Source of the DNA: Acidobacteriota bacterium
GTDB taxonomy: Bacteria > Acidobacteriota > Vicinamibacteria > Vicinamibacterales > UBA823
Direction of reading: 5' to 3'
NCBI GenBank assembly: GCA_002730525.1
Contig: PCAK01000039.1
Coordinates: forward strand, 1 to 63,860
Length of the DNA stretch: 63,860 nucleotides
Shown here: piece after piece, positions 47,216 to 55,603 of the stretch
Numbering within the stretch: the first letter of the stretch is position 1
How the letters are laid out: every line of letters starts with the position of its first letter
The notes under the pieces: generated by a model
Database searches by the model: none
Told to the model about the DNA's origin: nothing
Seen by the model: only the letters and a program-made list of their open reading frames with translations
Translations under genes and position numbers: made by a program

Positions 47216-47390
47216 CTCACCGGCGGCGCCTGAGGGCGCCGATGGCCGTACTCCAGACCGGACGCTGCTGGCCACGGAACATGACAACCGGCCGGGAGTG
47301 CTCGGAATGGCGGTGTATTTTCGGGCCGATCAGGCTGGTACGAAGACTGCACCCGCCCAGGTGTCGACCGTTCAGCGAAAGGAGCGCGTC

Positions 47391-48155
47391 ATGAGACACG
47401 GCACACGAACGCTCGCCGTCAGCCTCGCCTGGATTCTGACGACCCTGGTGCCGGTGGCGGTCGCCGACGCCGGTCAGGTGACCCGGCGCGGCTACCGGGC
47501 CCCTTCAGGTTCATCCGCTCAGCCTGCCGGCGGTGCGCCGACGCGAGCGCCACAGCGCGCGACGCGGCCGACGCGTGCCACCCGCGCCCCAGGCGTCTCC
47601 GGCACACGGCCCGGCGTGCCCGGCCAGATCCGCGGCCGGGTCGACGGCCGGGTCGGTGGTCGGGTCGGTGGTCGGTCCGGCGGTCGCGTTGGCCGCGTGC
47701 CCCCCGGGCGAAGCTGGGGCCGTGGCCCCTCGTTCAGCGCCGGATTCGGCGTCTCCGGACGCTACGGCGGATTTCGTCCACCGCGATACAGCAGGCGGTA
47801 TCGCCCGTACGGATACGCCAGCGCCTACGTCTACCCGTACCGCGCCTATGCCTATCGTCCTTACCGCTATCCCGGATACGCCTACGGGGTGGGCTACGGA
47901 TCGTTCGCGGTCGCCCGCGACTACCTCGGCGGCGTGCGGCTGCAGGTCAGCCCGCGCCACGCAGAGGTCTTCGTCGGCGGGCACTACGTCGGCCTGGTGG
48001 ACGACTTCGACGGTACGTTTCAGCGACTGAAGCTGGAAGACGGCGTCTACGAGATCGTCATCGAGGCCCCGAGCTACGTGCCGCTGGCCCTCGACGTCCG
48101 GGTCCTGGCGGGGCAAACCGTCAAGTATCACGGACGGCTTCGGCCGATCCCGTAG
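47391..48155 (+). CDS. Exported PEGA-domain protein with Arg/Gly-rich and Tyr-rich regions
   Basis: 254 residues from ATG 47391, preceded by AAAGGAG. A Sec signal ends VADAG (about residue 25). The mature protein has an Arg/Gly/Pro/Thr-rich region with GRVDGRVGGRVGGRSGG repeats (about 80-105), a Tyr-rich repeat region (YPYRAYAYRPYRYPG) and a C-terminal PEGA domain (about 185-254: RLQVSPRHAEVFVGGHYVG, GTFQRLKLEDGVYEIVIEAP). PEGA domains are surface modules of the beta-sandwich type. The low-complexity part is basic and may bind nucleic acid, polyanionic polymers or the outer membrane; function is not known. Confidence 0.85.
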   Translation: MRHGTRTLAVSLAWILTTLVPVAVADAGQVTRRGYRAPSGSSAQPAGGAPTRAPQRATRPTRATRAPGVSGTRPGVPGQIRGRVDGRVGGRVGGRSGGRVGRVPPGRSWGRGPSFSAGFGVSGRYGGFRPPRYSRRYRPYGYASAYVYPYRAYAYRPYRYPGYAYGVGYGSFAVARDYLGGVRLQVSPRHAEVFVGGHYVGLVDDFDGTFQRLKLEDGVYEIVIEAPSYVPLALDVRVLAGQTVKYHGRLRPIP

Positions 48156-48200
48156 GGAAACGGGGGCGACGCTCGAAGGCGGCGCTGCGCGGACGCGTTC

Positions 48201-48443
48201 ATGGCACGAGGCTGGGAAAGCAAGGCGATCGAGTCGCAGCAGGAAGAGGCGTCTCGCGACCGGCGACCGCCCGACCGGCGAACCGACGCCGAGCGAGCAG
48301 CGGATGCGAAGCGCCACGACCTCGCCCTGTCACGGACGCGAACTCTGGCCGATTTCGAGCGTGCGACACATCCCGGCCATCGCGAAATGTTGACTCGCTC
48401 GCTCGAGGCGCTCGACCAGCAGCTCCAGGCGATCGACGATTGA
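48201..48443 (+). CDS. Small charged conserved protein
   Basis: 80 residues starting MARGWESKAIESQQEEASRD, highly charged and helical, with no signal or membrane segment. I recognise it only as a small conserved type in this bacterial group; function unknown. No good ribosome-binding site is visible. Confidence 0.65.
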   Translation: MARGWESKAIESQQEEASRDRRPPDRRTDAERAADAKRHDLALSRTRTLADFERATHPGHREMLTRSLEALDQQLQAIDD

Positions 48444-48521
48444 GCGCCCGGAGCCCTCGAGCTAGCGCGCGACCCAGGTGGGTGGCGGAAACAGCTGTCT
48501 GTAGCACAGCGCGCCGAGCCG

Positions 48522-48842
48522 CTAGGGCCGCGTCGCGCCGCAGTTCCAGCACTCGCTGAACTGCCCCTCAATGACCTCTCGACAGACCGCGCAGCGCCAG
48601 GTCGGGCGAGGCCCCGACGCCTGATCGCCCTGCGTGTACTCGTCCGCCAGCGTCCGCGCGCGAGTGGCGTCGTCGTCGTCCATGACCCAGACGGACGGCA
48701 GCGTGTCGAACGTCACCGGCGCTTCTCCACGCGCGCCGAAGAGCGCTTCGCCGCGCACGAGCGCCTCGATGCCCTGGTTCTCGAGGATGCCCTTAAACAG
48801 ATGCGCATCAGCCGGATGCCGGGCCACGTAGACTCGCGTCAT
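48522..48842 (-). CDS. DUF2007 protein with C-terminal zinc ribbon
   Basis: 106 residues from ATG 48842; the longer frame upstream is antisense to the neighbour. The N-terminal DUF2007 domain (MTRVYVARHPADAHLFKGIL, LVRGEALFGA, PSVWVMDDDDATRARTL) is annotated as a putative signal-transducing fold. A zinc ribbon CAVC-x12-CWNC closes the protein. The start overlaps the stop of the next upstream gene by four bases, so they are coupled. Biological role unknown. Confidence 0.82.
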   Translation of the reverse strand: MTRVYVARHPADAHLFKGILENQGIEALVRGEALFGARGEAPVTFDTLPSVWVMDDDDATRARTLADEYTQGDQASGPRPTWRCAVCREVIEGQFSECWNCGATRP

Positions 48843-49605
48843 CCATCTGCCCCGGACATCGCGAGGTGGTCGCGTGCGGCCTCGAGCGTGCGCATCAGCA
48901 GGTCTCTCGGCACGCTGGTCACCAGCGGCGTGACTACCCAGCGCAACAGCCACGGAATGCTCCGGCTGAGACCTATCCACTCGCACTGCATGAGCGCCTG
49001 GTCGCCACGCTCGTCGAACGAACAGTACATGTTGAGGCGCCAGAGGAGCCCGTGATCGCGGCCCGCGGGGAGCGTCCGCTCTTCCGGCGTGTCGGCAGTG
49101 TCGACCTCGACGATCCGGGTCGCGTAGCTCGCGACGAACGCCCGCCGGTCGCCGATCGCCTCGAACACCACGTCGTACTCGGTGTCGAGAACGACCGTCA
49201 CGATCTTCTTCATGAAGACGCGGAGGTATACGGCAAATCGGCCGTCGTCCGCGCTCAGCCGCTCGAAGCGCTGGACATGAAAGTCGTAGATCTCCGCGTA
49301 GCGGTCGTAGTCCTGCACCAGCTCCAGCGCCTCGGCCAGGGTCGCGCCTGGCAGCGCGATCGTCCCGACCCAGTGGTGGATCATGCCATCCGGCAGTTCG
49401 ATTTCCTCACCCGCATCGAGGCTCTGCAGCCGCTCGATGACGACCTCGCCGCGCGCGCTTCGTCCGGCTCACGATCTGTCCGGAGGAATGCGTCCGGGGT
49501 CGACCGCTCCGCGTCGATTCGGAATTCGGTGAGGCGTACGTAGCGCTCGAACGCGGCGAGCGTCGCGGGCGTCAGCTCGACCGCGGTTGCCGCGAGACTG
49601 AACAC
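48839..49605 (-). CDS. START/cyclase-like conserved protein, frameshifted
   Basis: Two frames form one gene. The first (GTG 49605) encodes FSLAATAVELTPATLAAFERYVRLTEFRIDAER and then leaves homology. In the next frame, from about 49460, RGEVVIERLQSLDAGEEIELPDG leads directly into the intact ORF at 49384 (MIHHWVGTIALPGATLAEAL). The 181-residue C-terminal part resembles START/polyketide-cyclase-like lipid-binding folds (QDYDRYAEIYDF, LRVFMKKIVTVVLDTEY, LWRLNMYCSFDERG). A one-base indel near 49465 explains the break. The start may lie further upstream, since the GTG cuts a probable signal sequence short. Confidence 0.7.
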
Positions 49606-49689
49606 AGCGACCCACCACCCAACCCGTCGGCCGACGCGGCATGAGAACCGGGTCTCACGGTTGGCTCGATGGACACCTGAGCCGCCTCG

Positions 49690-50658
49690 TCAACTGGACC
49701 GACCCGCGCGCCAGCGGTCGACCGCCACCGCCACGATGATGATGTGGCCGACGATCATCTCTTCGACGAAGTTCGGCCAGCCCAGCACGGTGCTCCGGTT
49801 CCGAAGGTAGGCCATCAGGACGGCGCCGGCCAGCGTCCCGACGATCGAGCCCTGGCCGCCGCTGAGCGATCCCCCGCCGATGACGACCGCCGCGATGATG
49901 TCCAGTTCGAGGCCGATCGCCACCGTCGGATCGCCCTGCGTCAGGCGCGCGAACTGCATCAGCCCGGCGAGCCCGGTGAGGAGCCCCGCCACGACGTAGA
50001 TGGCGACCTTGGTCCGCGCGACGCGGATGCCGCACAGCCGCGCCGTGGCCTCGTTGGACCCGATCGCCAGGGCATGCTGCCCGAGCACCGAGTAGCGCAG
50101 GACGAGCACGAACCCGATGCCCAGGGCGGCCATCAGCCAGACGCCCGGCGCCACGAGCAGCCACGGCGGGTCGGGAATCGGGTTGACCCAGCGTTCGAGG
50201 CCGCGCGTCGGCGCCGTGACCGGAATGCTGCCGGAGATCCACTTCGCCGCGCCGCGATAGAAACCCAGCGTGCCGAGCGTGGCGATAAACGGCGGCAGTC
50301 GCAGTCCGGTGATCAGCAGGCCGTTGTAGAGCCCGCACAATGCGCCGGTCGCCAGCGCCACGACGACGGCGGCGCCGACACCGCCGCCGTCCTCGAGCAC
50401 CAGCGCCGCGGCGACGCTGACCAGCGCGATGGCGGAGCCGACCGACAGGTCGATGCCCGCGCTGATGATGATGAACGTCATCCCGATCGCCGCCGTCCCG
50501 ACGATCATCGCGTGCACCGCCACGAGCCGCAGGTCGAACAGCGTGAGCGGTGGATGCGGCGGGATCGCGTAGAAGACGAGCACCGCGGCGGCCAGACTCA
50601 GCGCGGGCGCCAGCGTCCGCAGCCAGGCCGTGGCGGGTCGACCGGCGAAGCGGCTCAT
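49690..50658 (-). CDS. Sugar ABC transporter permease, RbsC-like
   Basis: 322 residues with eight to ten membrane helices. Branched-chain/sugar permease motifs are present: GIDLSVGSAIALVSV, GLYNGLLITGLRLPPFIATLGTLGFYRG, GSNEATARLCGIRV and the C-terminal GGGSLSGGQGSIVGTLAGA. It forms the membrane channel for the ATPase and lipoprotein encoded upstream. The ATG overlaps the ATPase stop by four bases. Only one permease gene is present, so it probably homodimerises. Confidence 0.92.
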   Translation of the reverse strand: MSRFAGRPATAWLRTLAPALSLAAAVLVFYAIPPHPPLTLFDLRLVAVHAMIVGTAAIGMTFIIISAGIDLSVGSAIALVSVAAALVLEDGGGVGAAVVVALATGALCGLYNGLLITGLRLPPFIATLGTLGFYRGAAKWISGSIPVTAPTRGLERWVNPIPDPPWLLVAPGVWLMAALGIGFVLVLRYSVLGQHALAIGSNEATARLCGIRVARTKVAIYVVAGLLTGLAGLMQFARLTQGDPTVAIGLELDIIAAVVIGGGSLSGGQGSIVGTLAGAVLMAYLRNRSTVLGWPNFVEEMIVGHIIIVAVAVDRWRAGRSS

Positions 50659-52181
50659 GCCGCCAGCCCCTCACCGCTGGTCGCCACGGCCATGATGTCG
50701 TGCTCGGTCCAGTCCTTCGCGAGCCGGGTGGCGACCAGCCGCCCCCGGTGCATGACCGCGATCCGATCGCAGACGCCGAGCAACTCCGGCACGTAGTCCG
50801 AGACGAGCACGACGCCCTTGCCGCGCCCGGCCAACTCGCCTATCCATTCGTAGATCTGCGCCTTGCTAGCCACGTCGATCCCGCGCGTCGGCTCATCCAG
50901 AAGCAGGAGGTCGACGTCGTGATGGAGCAAGCGCGCGAACGCCACCTTCTGCTGGTTGCCGCCCGACAGTTCGCCGACCGGTTGGCCCGCTGCGCGGGCG
51001 CGGATGCCCAGCCGCTCGATGAGCTCGTCGACCGTGCGTGCCATCGCGCGCGTGTCGAGCCAGCCCCAGCGAGCGAACGGCGCCAGGCGGATCAGCAGCA
51101 TGTTCAGACCGACCGAACACCCGAGCGCGAGCCCCTCCGCCTGGCGATTCTCGCTCAGCAGGCCGACAGCGGGCGTGAGCCCGCTCGCGGCCCGCTTCCC
51201 TCCCGTGACCCCGGCCAGGGTCACCTCGCCGGAGACGATCGGGTCAAGCCCGTAGATGCCCCGCAACAGTTCGGTGCGGCCGGCGCCCACGAGCCCGGCC
51301 AGGCCCAGGATCTCGCCCCGATGCACCGTGAGATCGATCCGCGCCGCGGCGCCGCCGGTGGCCACGCCATCGAGCGCCAGCAGCGGCGCTCCGAGCGCGC
51401 GCGCCGACACCGGAAACATGTCGGGCAAGCGCCGTCCGATCATCAGCTCGACGAGCGCCCCGACCGTCACGCCCTCGGTCGCGCCGTCACCGACGACGCG
51501 TCCATCGCGCAACACGACGTATCGATCGGCGATCCGCTGCACCTCCTCGAGGAAATGGGAGATGTAGATCACCGCGACTCCCTCGCGACGCAGTCCGTCG
51601 ATGACGCCGAAGAGCTTCTCAATCTCGACGAGCCCCAGACTGCTCGTGGGCTCGTCCATCACGACGACCCGCGCGTCGGTCAGCAGCGCCCGTGCGATCT
51701 CGACCAGTTGCCGATCGCCCGGGGAGAGCGCGGATACCGGCGCCACGAGGGGCAGGTCGGCGCGGCCCAGACGCGCCAGCACGTCGCGGATCCGGCGCCG
51801 GTGGGACGGGCGGTCGATGAATCCGAACCGATGACGCTCGGCGCCAAGAATCAGGTTCGCCTCGACACTCAGATCCGGTGCGACGTTCGACTCCTGGTAG
51901 ATCATGGCGACGCCCGAGGCGCGCGCCGCCAGCGGGCTGTCGGGCTCGAATCGCTCACCGTCGAGCTGGATGCCGCCCGCATCGGGGCGCACCGCGCCGG
52001 ACAGGATCTTCATCAACGTCGACTTGCCCGCACCGTTCTCGCCGACGAGCGCGAGCACCTGGCCCGCCTCGACGCGCAGGTCGACGGCGTCGAGCGCGAC
52101 GGTCGCGCCGAAGTGCTTCGCGATGCCGGACATCTCCAGCCGCGGGTGGCGACCCGAAGTCGGCTGTCCCGCGGTCGTCAT
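50655..52181 (-). CDS. Sugar ABC transporter ATP-binding protein, RbsA-like
   Basis: 508 residues with two ABC domains in tandem, as in RbsA/MglA. Domain 1 (about 10-240): Walker A GENGAGKS, signature LSPGDRQ, Walker B VVMDEP. Domain 2 (about 255-500): Walker A replaced by GLVGAGRTE, signature LSGGNQQK, Walker B LLLLDEPTRGIDV. Domain 2's altered Walker A is normal for this family. It powers import of a pentose, hexose or AI-2-like ligand. Four-base overlaps on both sides tie it to the permease and the binding protein. Confidence 0.94.
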   Translation of the reverse strand: MTTAGQPTSGRHPRLEMSGIAKHFGATVALDAVDLRVEAGQVLALVGENGAGKSTLMKILSGAVRPDAGGIQLDGERFEPDSPLAARASGVAMIYQESNVAPDLSVEANLILGAERHRFGFIDRPSHRRRIRDVLARLGRADLPLVAPVSALSPGDRQLVEIARALLTDARVVVMDEPTSSLGLVEIEKLFGVIDGLRREGVAVIYISHFLEEVQRIADRYVVLRDGRVVGDGATEGVTVGALVELMIGRRLPDMFPVSARALGAPLLALDGVATGGAAARIDLTVHRGEILGLAGLVGAGRTELLRGIYGLDPIVSGEVTLAGVTGGKRAASGLTPAVGLLSENRQAEGLALGCSVGLNMLLIRLAPFARWGWLDTRAMARTVDELIERLGIRARAAGQPVGELSGGNQQKVAFARLLHHDVDLLLLDEPTRGIDVASKAQIYEWIGELAGRGKGVVLVSDYVPELLGVCDRIAVMHRGRLVATRLAKDWTEHDIMAVATSGEGLAA

Positions 52182-53194
52182 TGTTCGAGATAACGCGCGA
52201 GATCCGGGGTCAGCAGTTCGGCGATCTCCGGGTCGTTCATGTTGTCGCGGGTCGCGAGCCTGACGCCGGTGTCCTGCCGGAGATCCACGGGGGCGCCCTG
52301 CAGATGGGCGACGGCGGTCCTGACGCCCTCATAGCCCATGCCCATCGGGTTCTGAACGACGAGGCCGGCCAGTTCACCCTCCGCGAGCGCGGCGACCAGG
52401 CTCTCGTTGGCGTCGAAGCCGATGAATGTGATCTCTCCAGCCAGCTCACGGCTGCGCAGCGCGAGCAGCATGCCGAATGTCGACGACTCGTTCGCGCAGA
52501 AGATCCCGTCGACGTCGTCGTGGGTCGTCAGGAGGCTCTCGGCGGCCACCTGCGCCGTGGCCGTCGTGACACCCGAGTAGCGCTGGGGATCGACCAGTTC
52601 GATATCCGGGAACGTCGCCAGCGCCTCCACGAAGCCTTCCTCCCGGCGCATCGTGCTCTCGGACCCCTCGGCATGGCGCAGCAGCAGGACGCGGCCCCGA
52701 CCCTCGAGCAACTCCCCCATCTGGCGACCGGCGATCCGTCCGCCCTCGACGTTGTCGGTGGCGACATAGCTCACGTAGTCGGTCCCGGCTTCGGCGGCGA
52801 GCCCAGAATCGATAACCACGACCGGAATGCCGGACTGCATGGCCAGTCGAACCGAGGGCACCAGGGCGTGTTCGTCGAGCGGCGCCAGGACGATGGCGTC
52901 GACGCCGCTGCTCACCAAGTTCTGGACGAGCGAGATCTGCTGATCGCGGTTGTCCTCGCGCTCGGGCCCGCGGTAGATCACCTCGACGTTGCCCAGCTCC
53001 TCCTCGGCACGGAGCGCACCGGCGTGAATCGACTTCCAGAAATCGTGCGAGGTGCCCTTCGGCACGACGGCAATCCGCAGCCGTTCAGGCTCGCCGGCCC
53101 CGCCCGACTCGGTCCCGCCGCAGCCAGCAACCAGGAGGCTGGCCACCACCACCCCGAGACCGAACCGGCCCTTCCCCAAAGCTATTCCTCGCAT
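52178..53194 (-). CDS. Sugar ABC transporter substrate-binding lipoprotein, RbsB-like
   Basis: 338 residues. Signal with lipobox LVAGC (C25). Periplasmic-binding protein type I fold: LRIAVVPKGTSHDFWKSIHAGA, DAIVLAPLDEHAL, GRQMGELLEG and DDVDGIFCANESSTFGMLLAL. It captures the ligand for the RbsA/RbsC pair. It is the first gene of a BAC operon. The ligand cannot be predicted, but ribose-like sugars are the default for the family. Confidence 0.92.
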   Translation of the reverse strand: MRGIALGKGRFGLGVVVASLLVAGCGGTESGGAGEPERLRIAVVPKGTSHDFWKSIHAGALRAEEELGNVEVIYRGPEREDNRDQQISLVQNLVSSGVDAIVLAPLDEHALVPSVRLAMQSGIPVVVIDSGLAAEAGTDYVSYVATDNVEGGRIAGRQMGELLEGRGRVLLLRHAEGSESTMRREEGFVEALATFPDIELVDPQRYSGVTTATAQVAAESLLTTHDDVDGIFCANESSTFGMLLALRSRELAGEITFIGFDANESLVAALAEGELAGLVVQNPMGMGYEGVRTAVAHLQGAPVDLRQDTGVRLATRDNMNDPEIAELLTPDLARYLEQ

Positions 53195-53313
53195 CGCCGT
53201 AGATTAGCAGCCCTAACCCCAAAGTTCACTTGTCTTGACGTGCCTCGCTTGTTCTGGGCGACGAGGGCGGCGGGAGACAGAACAGGGGACATCGCGCGTC
53301 GCCGCCTCGCTCG

Positions 53314-54831
53314 TCAGCGTCCCGCGAGGAACTCCTCGGCCACCGCCCTGGGCGTCAGCCCGTCGGCATCGACCGAGAGATTCATCGCGCGCATCCGGTC
53401 GGCGTCGATCGTGCCGACGAGTACCTGCAGTGCCGTCACGACCTCGGGTTGCTCCCGCATCAGGCGGTCGCTGACCAGGAGCACCGCGTCGTAGGGCGGG
53501 ACGGCGCCCCGATCGTCCTCGAGCAAGGTCAGGTCGAGCGCAGCAATCCGGCCGTCGGTCGAAAATGCGCTGATCACGTCCACGTCACCCTGCGCCACCG
53601 CCTGATACATGAGCGACGGATCCATCGTCCGCCGTTCGGCGAAGGCAAGCCCGTAGCGCTCCTGCAGCGACACCCATTCGGGGCGCCCGAAGAATTCGTA
53701 GTCGCCGCCGAAGACGAGGCGTGCGGCGTGCGGAATCAGGTCGCTGATCCGGCGGAGGCCGAGCGCGCGCACGTCGGCCGATCGCATCGCCAGCGCGTAG
53801 GTATTCTCGAACCCCAGCGCGCCGACGACGTGAACCCCGTAGTCGGCCGCCAGCTCCCGCTCGACGCCGCCCAGCACCTCGGACCGATTCTCGGTCGTCG
53901 CCTCGCGTCGCAGAATCGTCGCCCAGATCGTGCCCGAGTAATCGACGTACACATCCAGGTCGCCCGACCGCAGCGCGTCGAAGGCGACCGTCGATCCCAG
54001 CGACTGAATCAGCGTCGTACCGAGCCCGGTCTCGGCGGTCACTTGACCCGACACGATCTCGGACAGGATGTACTGCTCCGTGAAGCCCTTGCTGCCAACG
54101 ACGACCTGGCGCGCCGCGTCACCGGCAAGCAGCGGACGAACCAGGGTCACGCCCGCAAACAGGTACAGCGCCGCCAGCACCGACAACGCGGCGGCGACGG
54201 GCGCCCGGCGATGCAACCGCACACCCTGCTCGAGGGCTCGCACGAGCCCGTCGAGCAGCTGCGCCAGCAGCGCGGCGGCGACGCAGCCGACCATGACGGC
54301 AGTGTAGTTCCGGGTCTGCAAGCCGGCGAAGATGTAGTTGCCGAGGCTCGTCGCGCCGACCGGCGTCGAGAGCGTGGCCATCCCCACGACCCAGACACTC
54401 GAGGTCCGCAGCCCGGCGACGATCACCGGCATCGCCAACGGCAGCTCCACGCGCCAGAGCTGCTGCCGCTCGGTCATACCGACACCGCGGGCCGCCTCGG
54501 TGTACGCCGGATCGACGCCCGCGATGCCGATGACGGTGTTTCGCAGGATCGGCAGCGTGCTGTAGAGCGTGAGGCCGATGATCGCCGGCAGGTAGCCGAT
54601 GCTCTGCACCTGCAACGCGGCGAGCAGCGGCACCATGATGGCGAGCAGCGCGAGGCTCGGGATCGTCTGGATGATGCCGGCAACGCCCAGGACCACCTGC
54701 TCGAGCCACCGGACACGGGTCGCAACGATGCCGAGCGGCACGCTGATGGCCGTGCCCAGTAGCAATGCGACGAGCGTCAGCTGCACATGTCCCGTCAGAT
54801 AGGCCGGGAGCAGCGCCAGTTGCTCGCTCAT
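53314..54831 (-). CDS. Fused permease and substrate-binding protein, OpuC/OsmF family
   Basis: 505 residues. The N-terminal permease (about 15-235, five to six helices) has the EAA-like loop DPAYTEAARGVGMTERQQLWRVELPLAMPVIVAGLR. The C-terminal half (about 243-505) is an OpuAC/ProX-type binding domain: VVGSKGFTEQYILSEIVSG, GDLDVYVDYSGTIW and a Cys-free core. Fusion of the two is known in glycine betaine/choline/carnitine importers. It works with the ATPase upstream (four-base overlap). Osmoprotectant uptake is the likely role. Confidence 0.92.
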   Translation of the reverse strand: MSEQLALLPAYLTGHVQLTLVALLLGTAISVPLGIVATRVRWLEQVVLGVAGIIQTIPSLALLAIMVPLLAALQVQSIGYLPAIIGLTLYSTLPILRNTVIGIAGVDPAYTEAARGVGMTERQQLWRVELPLAMPVIVAGLRTSSVWVVGMATLSTPVGATSLGNYIFAGLQTRNYTAVMVGCVAAALLAQLLDGLVRALEQGVRLHRRAPVAAALSVLAALYLFAGVTLVRPLLAGDAARQVVVGSKGFTEQYILSEIVSGQVTAETGLGTTLIQSLGSTVAFDALRSGDLDVYVDYSGTIWATILRREATTENRSEVLGGVERELAADYGVHVVGALGFENTYALAMRSADVRALGLRRISDLIPHAARLVFGGDYEFFGRPEWVSLQERYGLAFAERRTMDPSLMYQAVAQGDVDVISAFSTDGRIAALDLTLLEDDRGAVPPYDAVLLVSDRLMREQPEVVTALQVLVGTIDADRMRAMNLSVDADGLTPRAVAEEFLAGR

Positions 54832-55598
54832 GCGGGCGTCCCCCGACCGAGCAGGTCGTCGACGAGCTGCGCCTGCCGCTTTGGCGTGCCGATCATCTGC
54901 TCGACGAACTCGTCGACCGGGTTCACCATCAACTCGTGCGGCGTACCCTCCTGCACCAGGTGGCCGTCACGCATGACGACGATCCGATCACCCAGCAGCA
55001 GCGCCTCCGTCAGATCGTGCGTGACGAAGACCGCCGTGACCCCGAGTTGCGACCGGATGCGGCTGAAAGACTGCTGCAACCGGTCGCGGGTCAGCGGATC
55101 CAGCGCGCCGAACGGCTCGTCGAGGAGCATCACGGTCGGTTCGGCGGCGAGCGCGCGTGCGACGCCGATCCGCTGCTGCTGCCCTCCCGACAGTTCGTCC
55201 GGACGGCGATCGCGCATCTCCGCCGCGTCCAACTCCACCAGTTCCAGTAGTTCGTCGACCCGCCGGCGGATCCGATCCGCGGACCAGTCGAGCAGCGTTG
55301 GCGTGATGCTGATGTTCTCGAAGACCGTCATGTGAGGAAACAGGCCGACCTTCTGGAAGACGTAGCCGATTCGACGCCGCAGCTCGTGCTGCGGCAGCGA
55401 GCCGACATCGGCGCCGTCGAGCAGCACGCGCCCGTCGGACGGTTCGACGAGCCGGTTGATCATCTTGAGCGTCGTCGTCTTGCCGCACCCCGACGTCCCG
55501 AGCAAGACGACGAGTTCACCGCGTTCGACCCGCAGCGAGAGCCGGTCGACGACGACCTGATCGCCGTAGCGTTTCGTCAGGGCATCCAGCTCGATCAT
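54828..55598 (-). CDS. Osmoprotectant ABC transporter ATPase, OpuCA/ProV-like
   Basis: 256 residues from ATG 55598; the longer frame runs antisense through the dipeptidase. Walker A is GTSGCGKTTT, Q-loop VFQKVGLFPHMTV, signature LSGGQQQRIGVARAL and Walker B VMLLDEPFGALDPLTR. The CBS domains of full OpuCA are absent, as in shorter OsmV/ProV-like forms. It energises uptake of compatible solutes by the fused permease/binding protein. The dipeptidase ends five bases before its start, so all three are probably one operon. Confidence 0.92.
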   Translation of the reverse strand: MIELDALTKRYGDQVVVDRLSLRVERGELVVLLGTSGCGKTTTLKMINRLVEPSDGRVLLDGADVGSLPQHELRRRIGYVFQKVGLFPHMTVFENISITPTLLDWSADRIRRRVDELLELVELDAAEMRDRRPDELSGGQQQRIGVARALAAEPTVMLLDEPFGALDPLTRDRLQQSFSRIRSQLGVTAVFVTHDLTEALLLGDRIVVMRDGHLVQEGTPHELMVNPVDEFVEQMIGTPKRQAQLVDDLLGRGTPA

Positions 55599-55603
55599 CG
55601 CAC

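Noticed and set aside
47630-47700. GGTCGGGT-type direct repeats as a CRISPR or VNTR
   Set aside because: They are in-frame codons for the GRVGG repeats of the PEGA protein, without spacers.
50550-52193. 547-codon ORF opposite RbsA
   Set aside because: No motif, Arg/His/Gln-rich; RbsA has all ABC motifs.
53195-53313. 119-base gap between RbsB and the Opu operon
   Set aside because: Looked for a promoter, a transposase remnant or a small gene; nothing convincing found.
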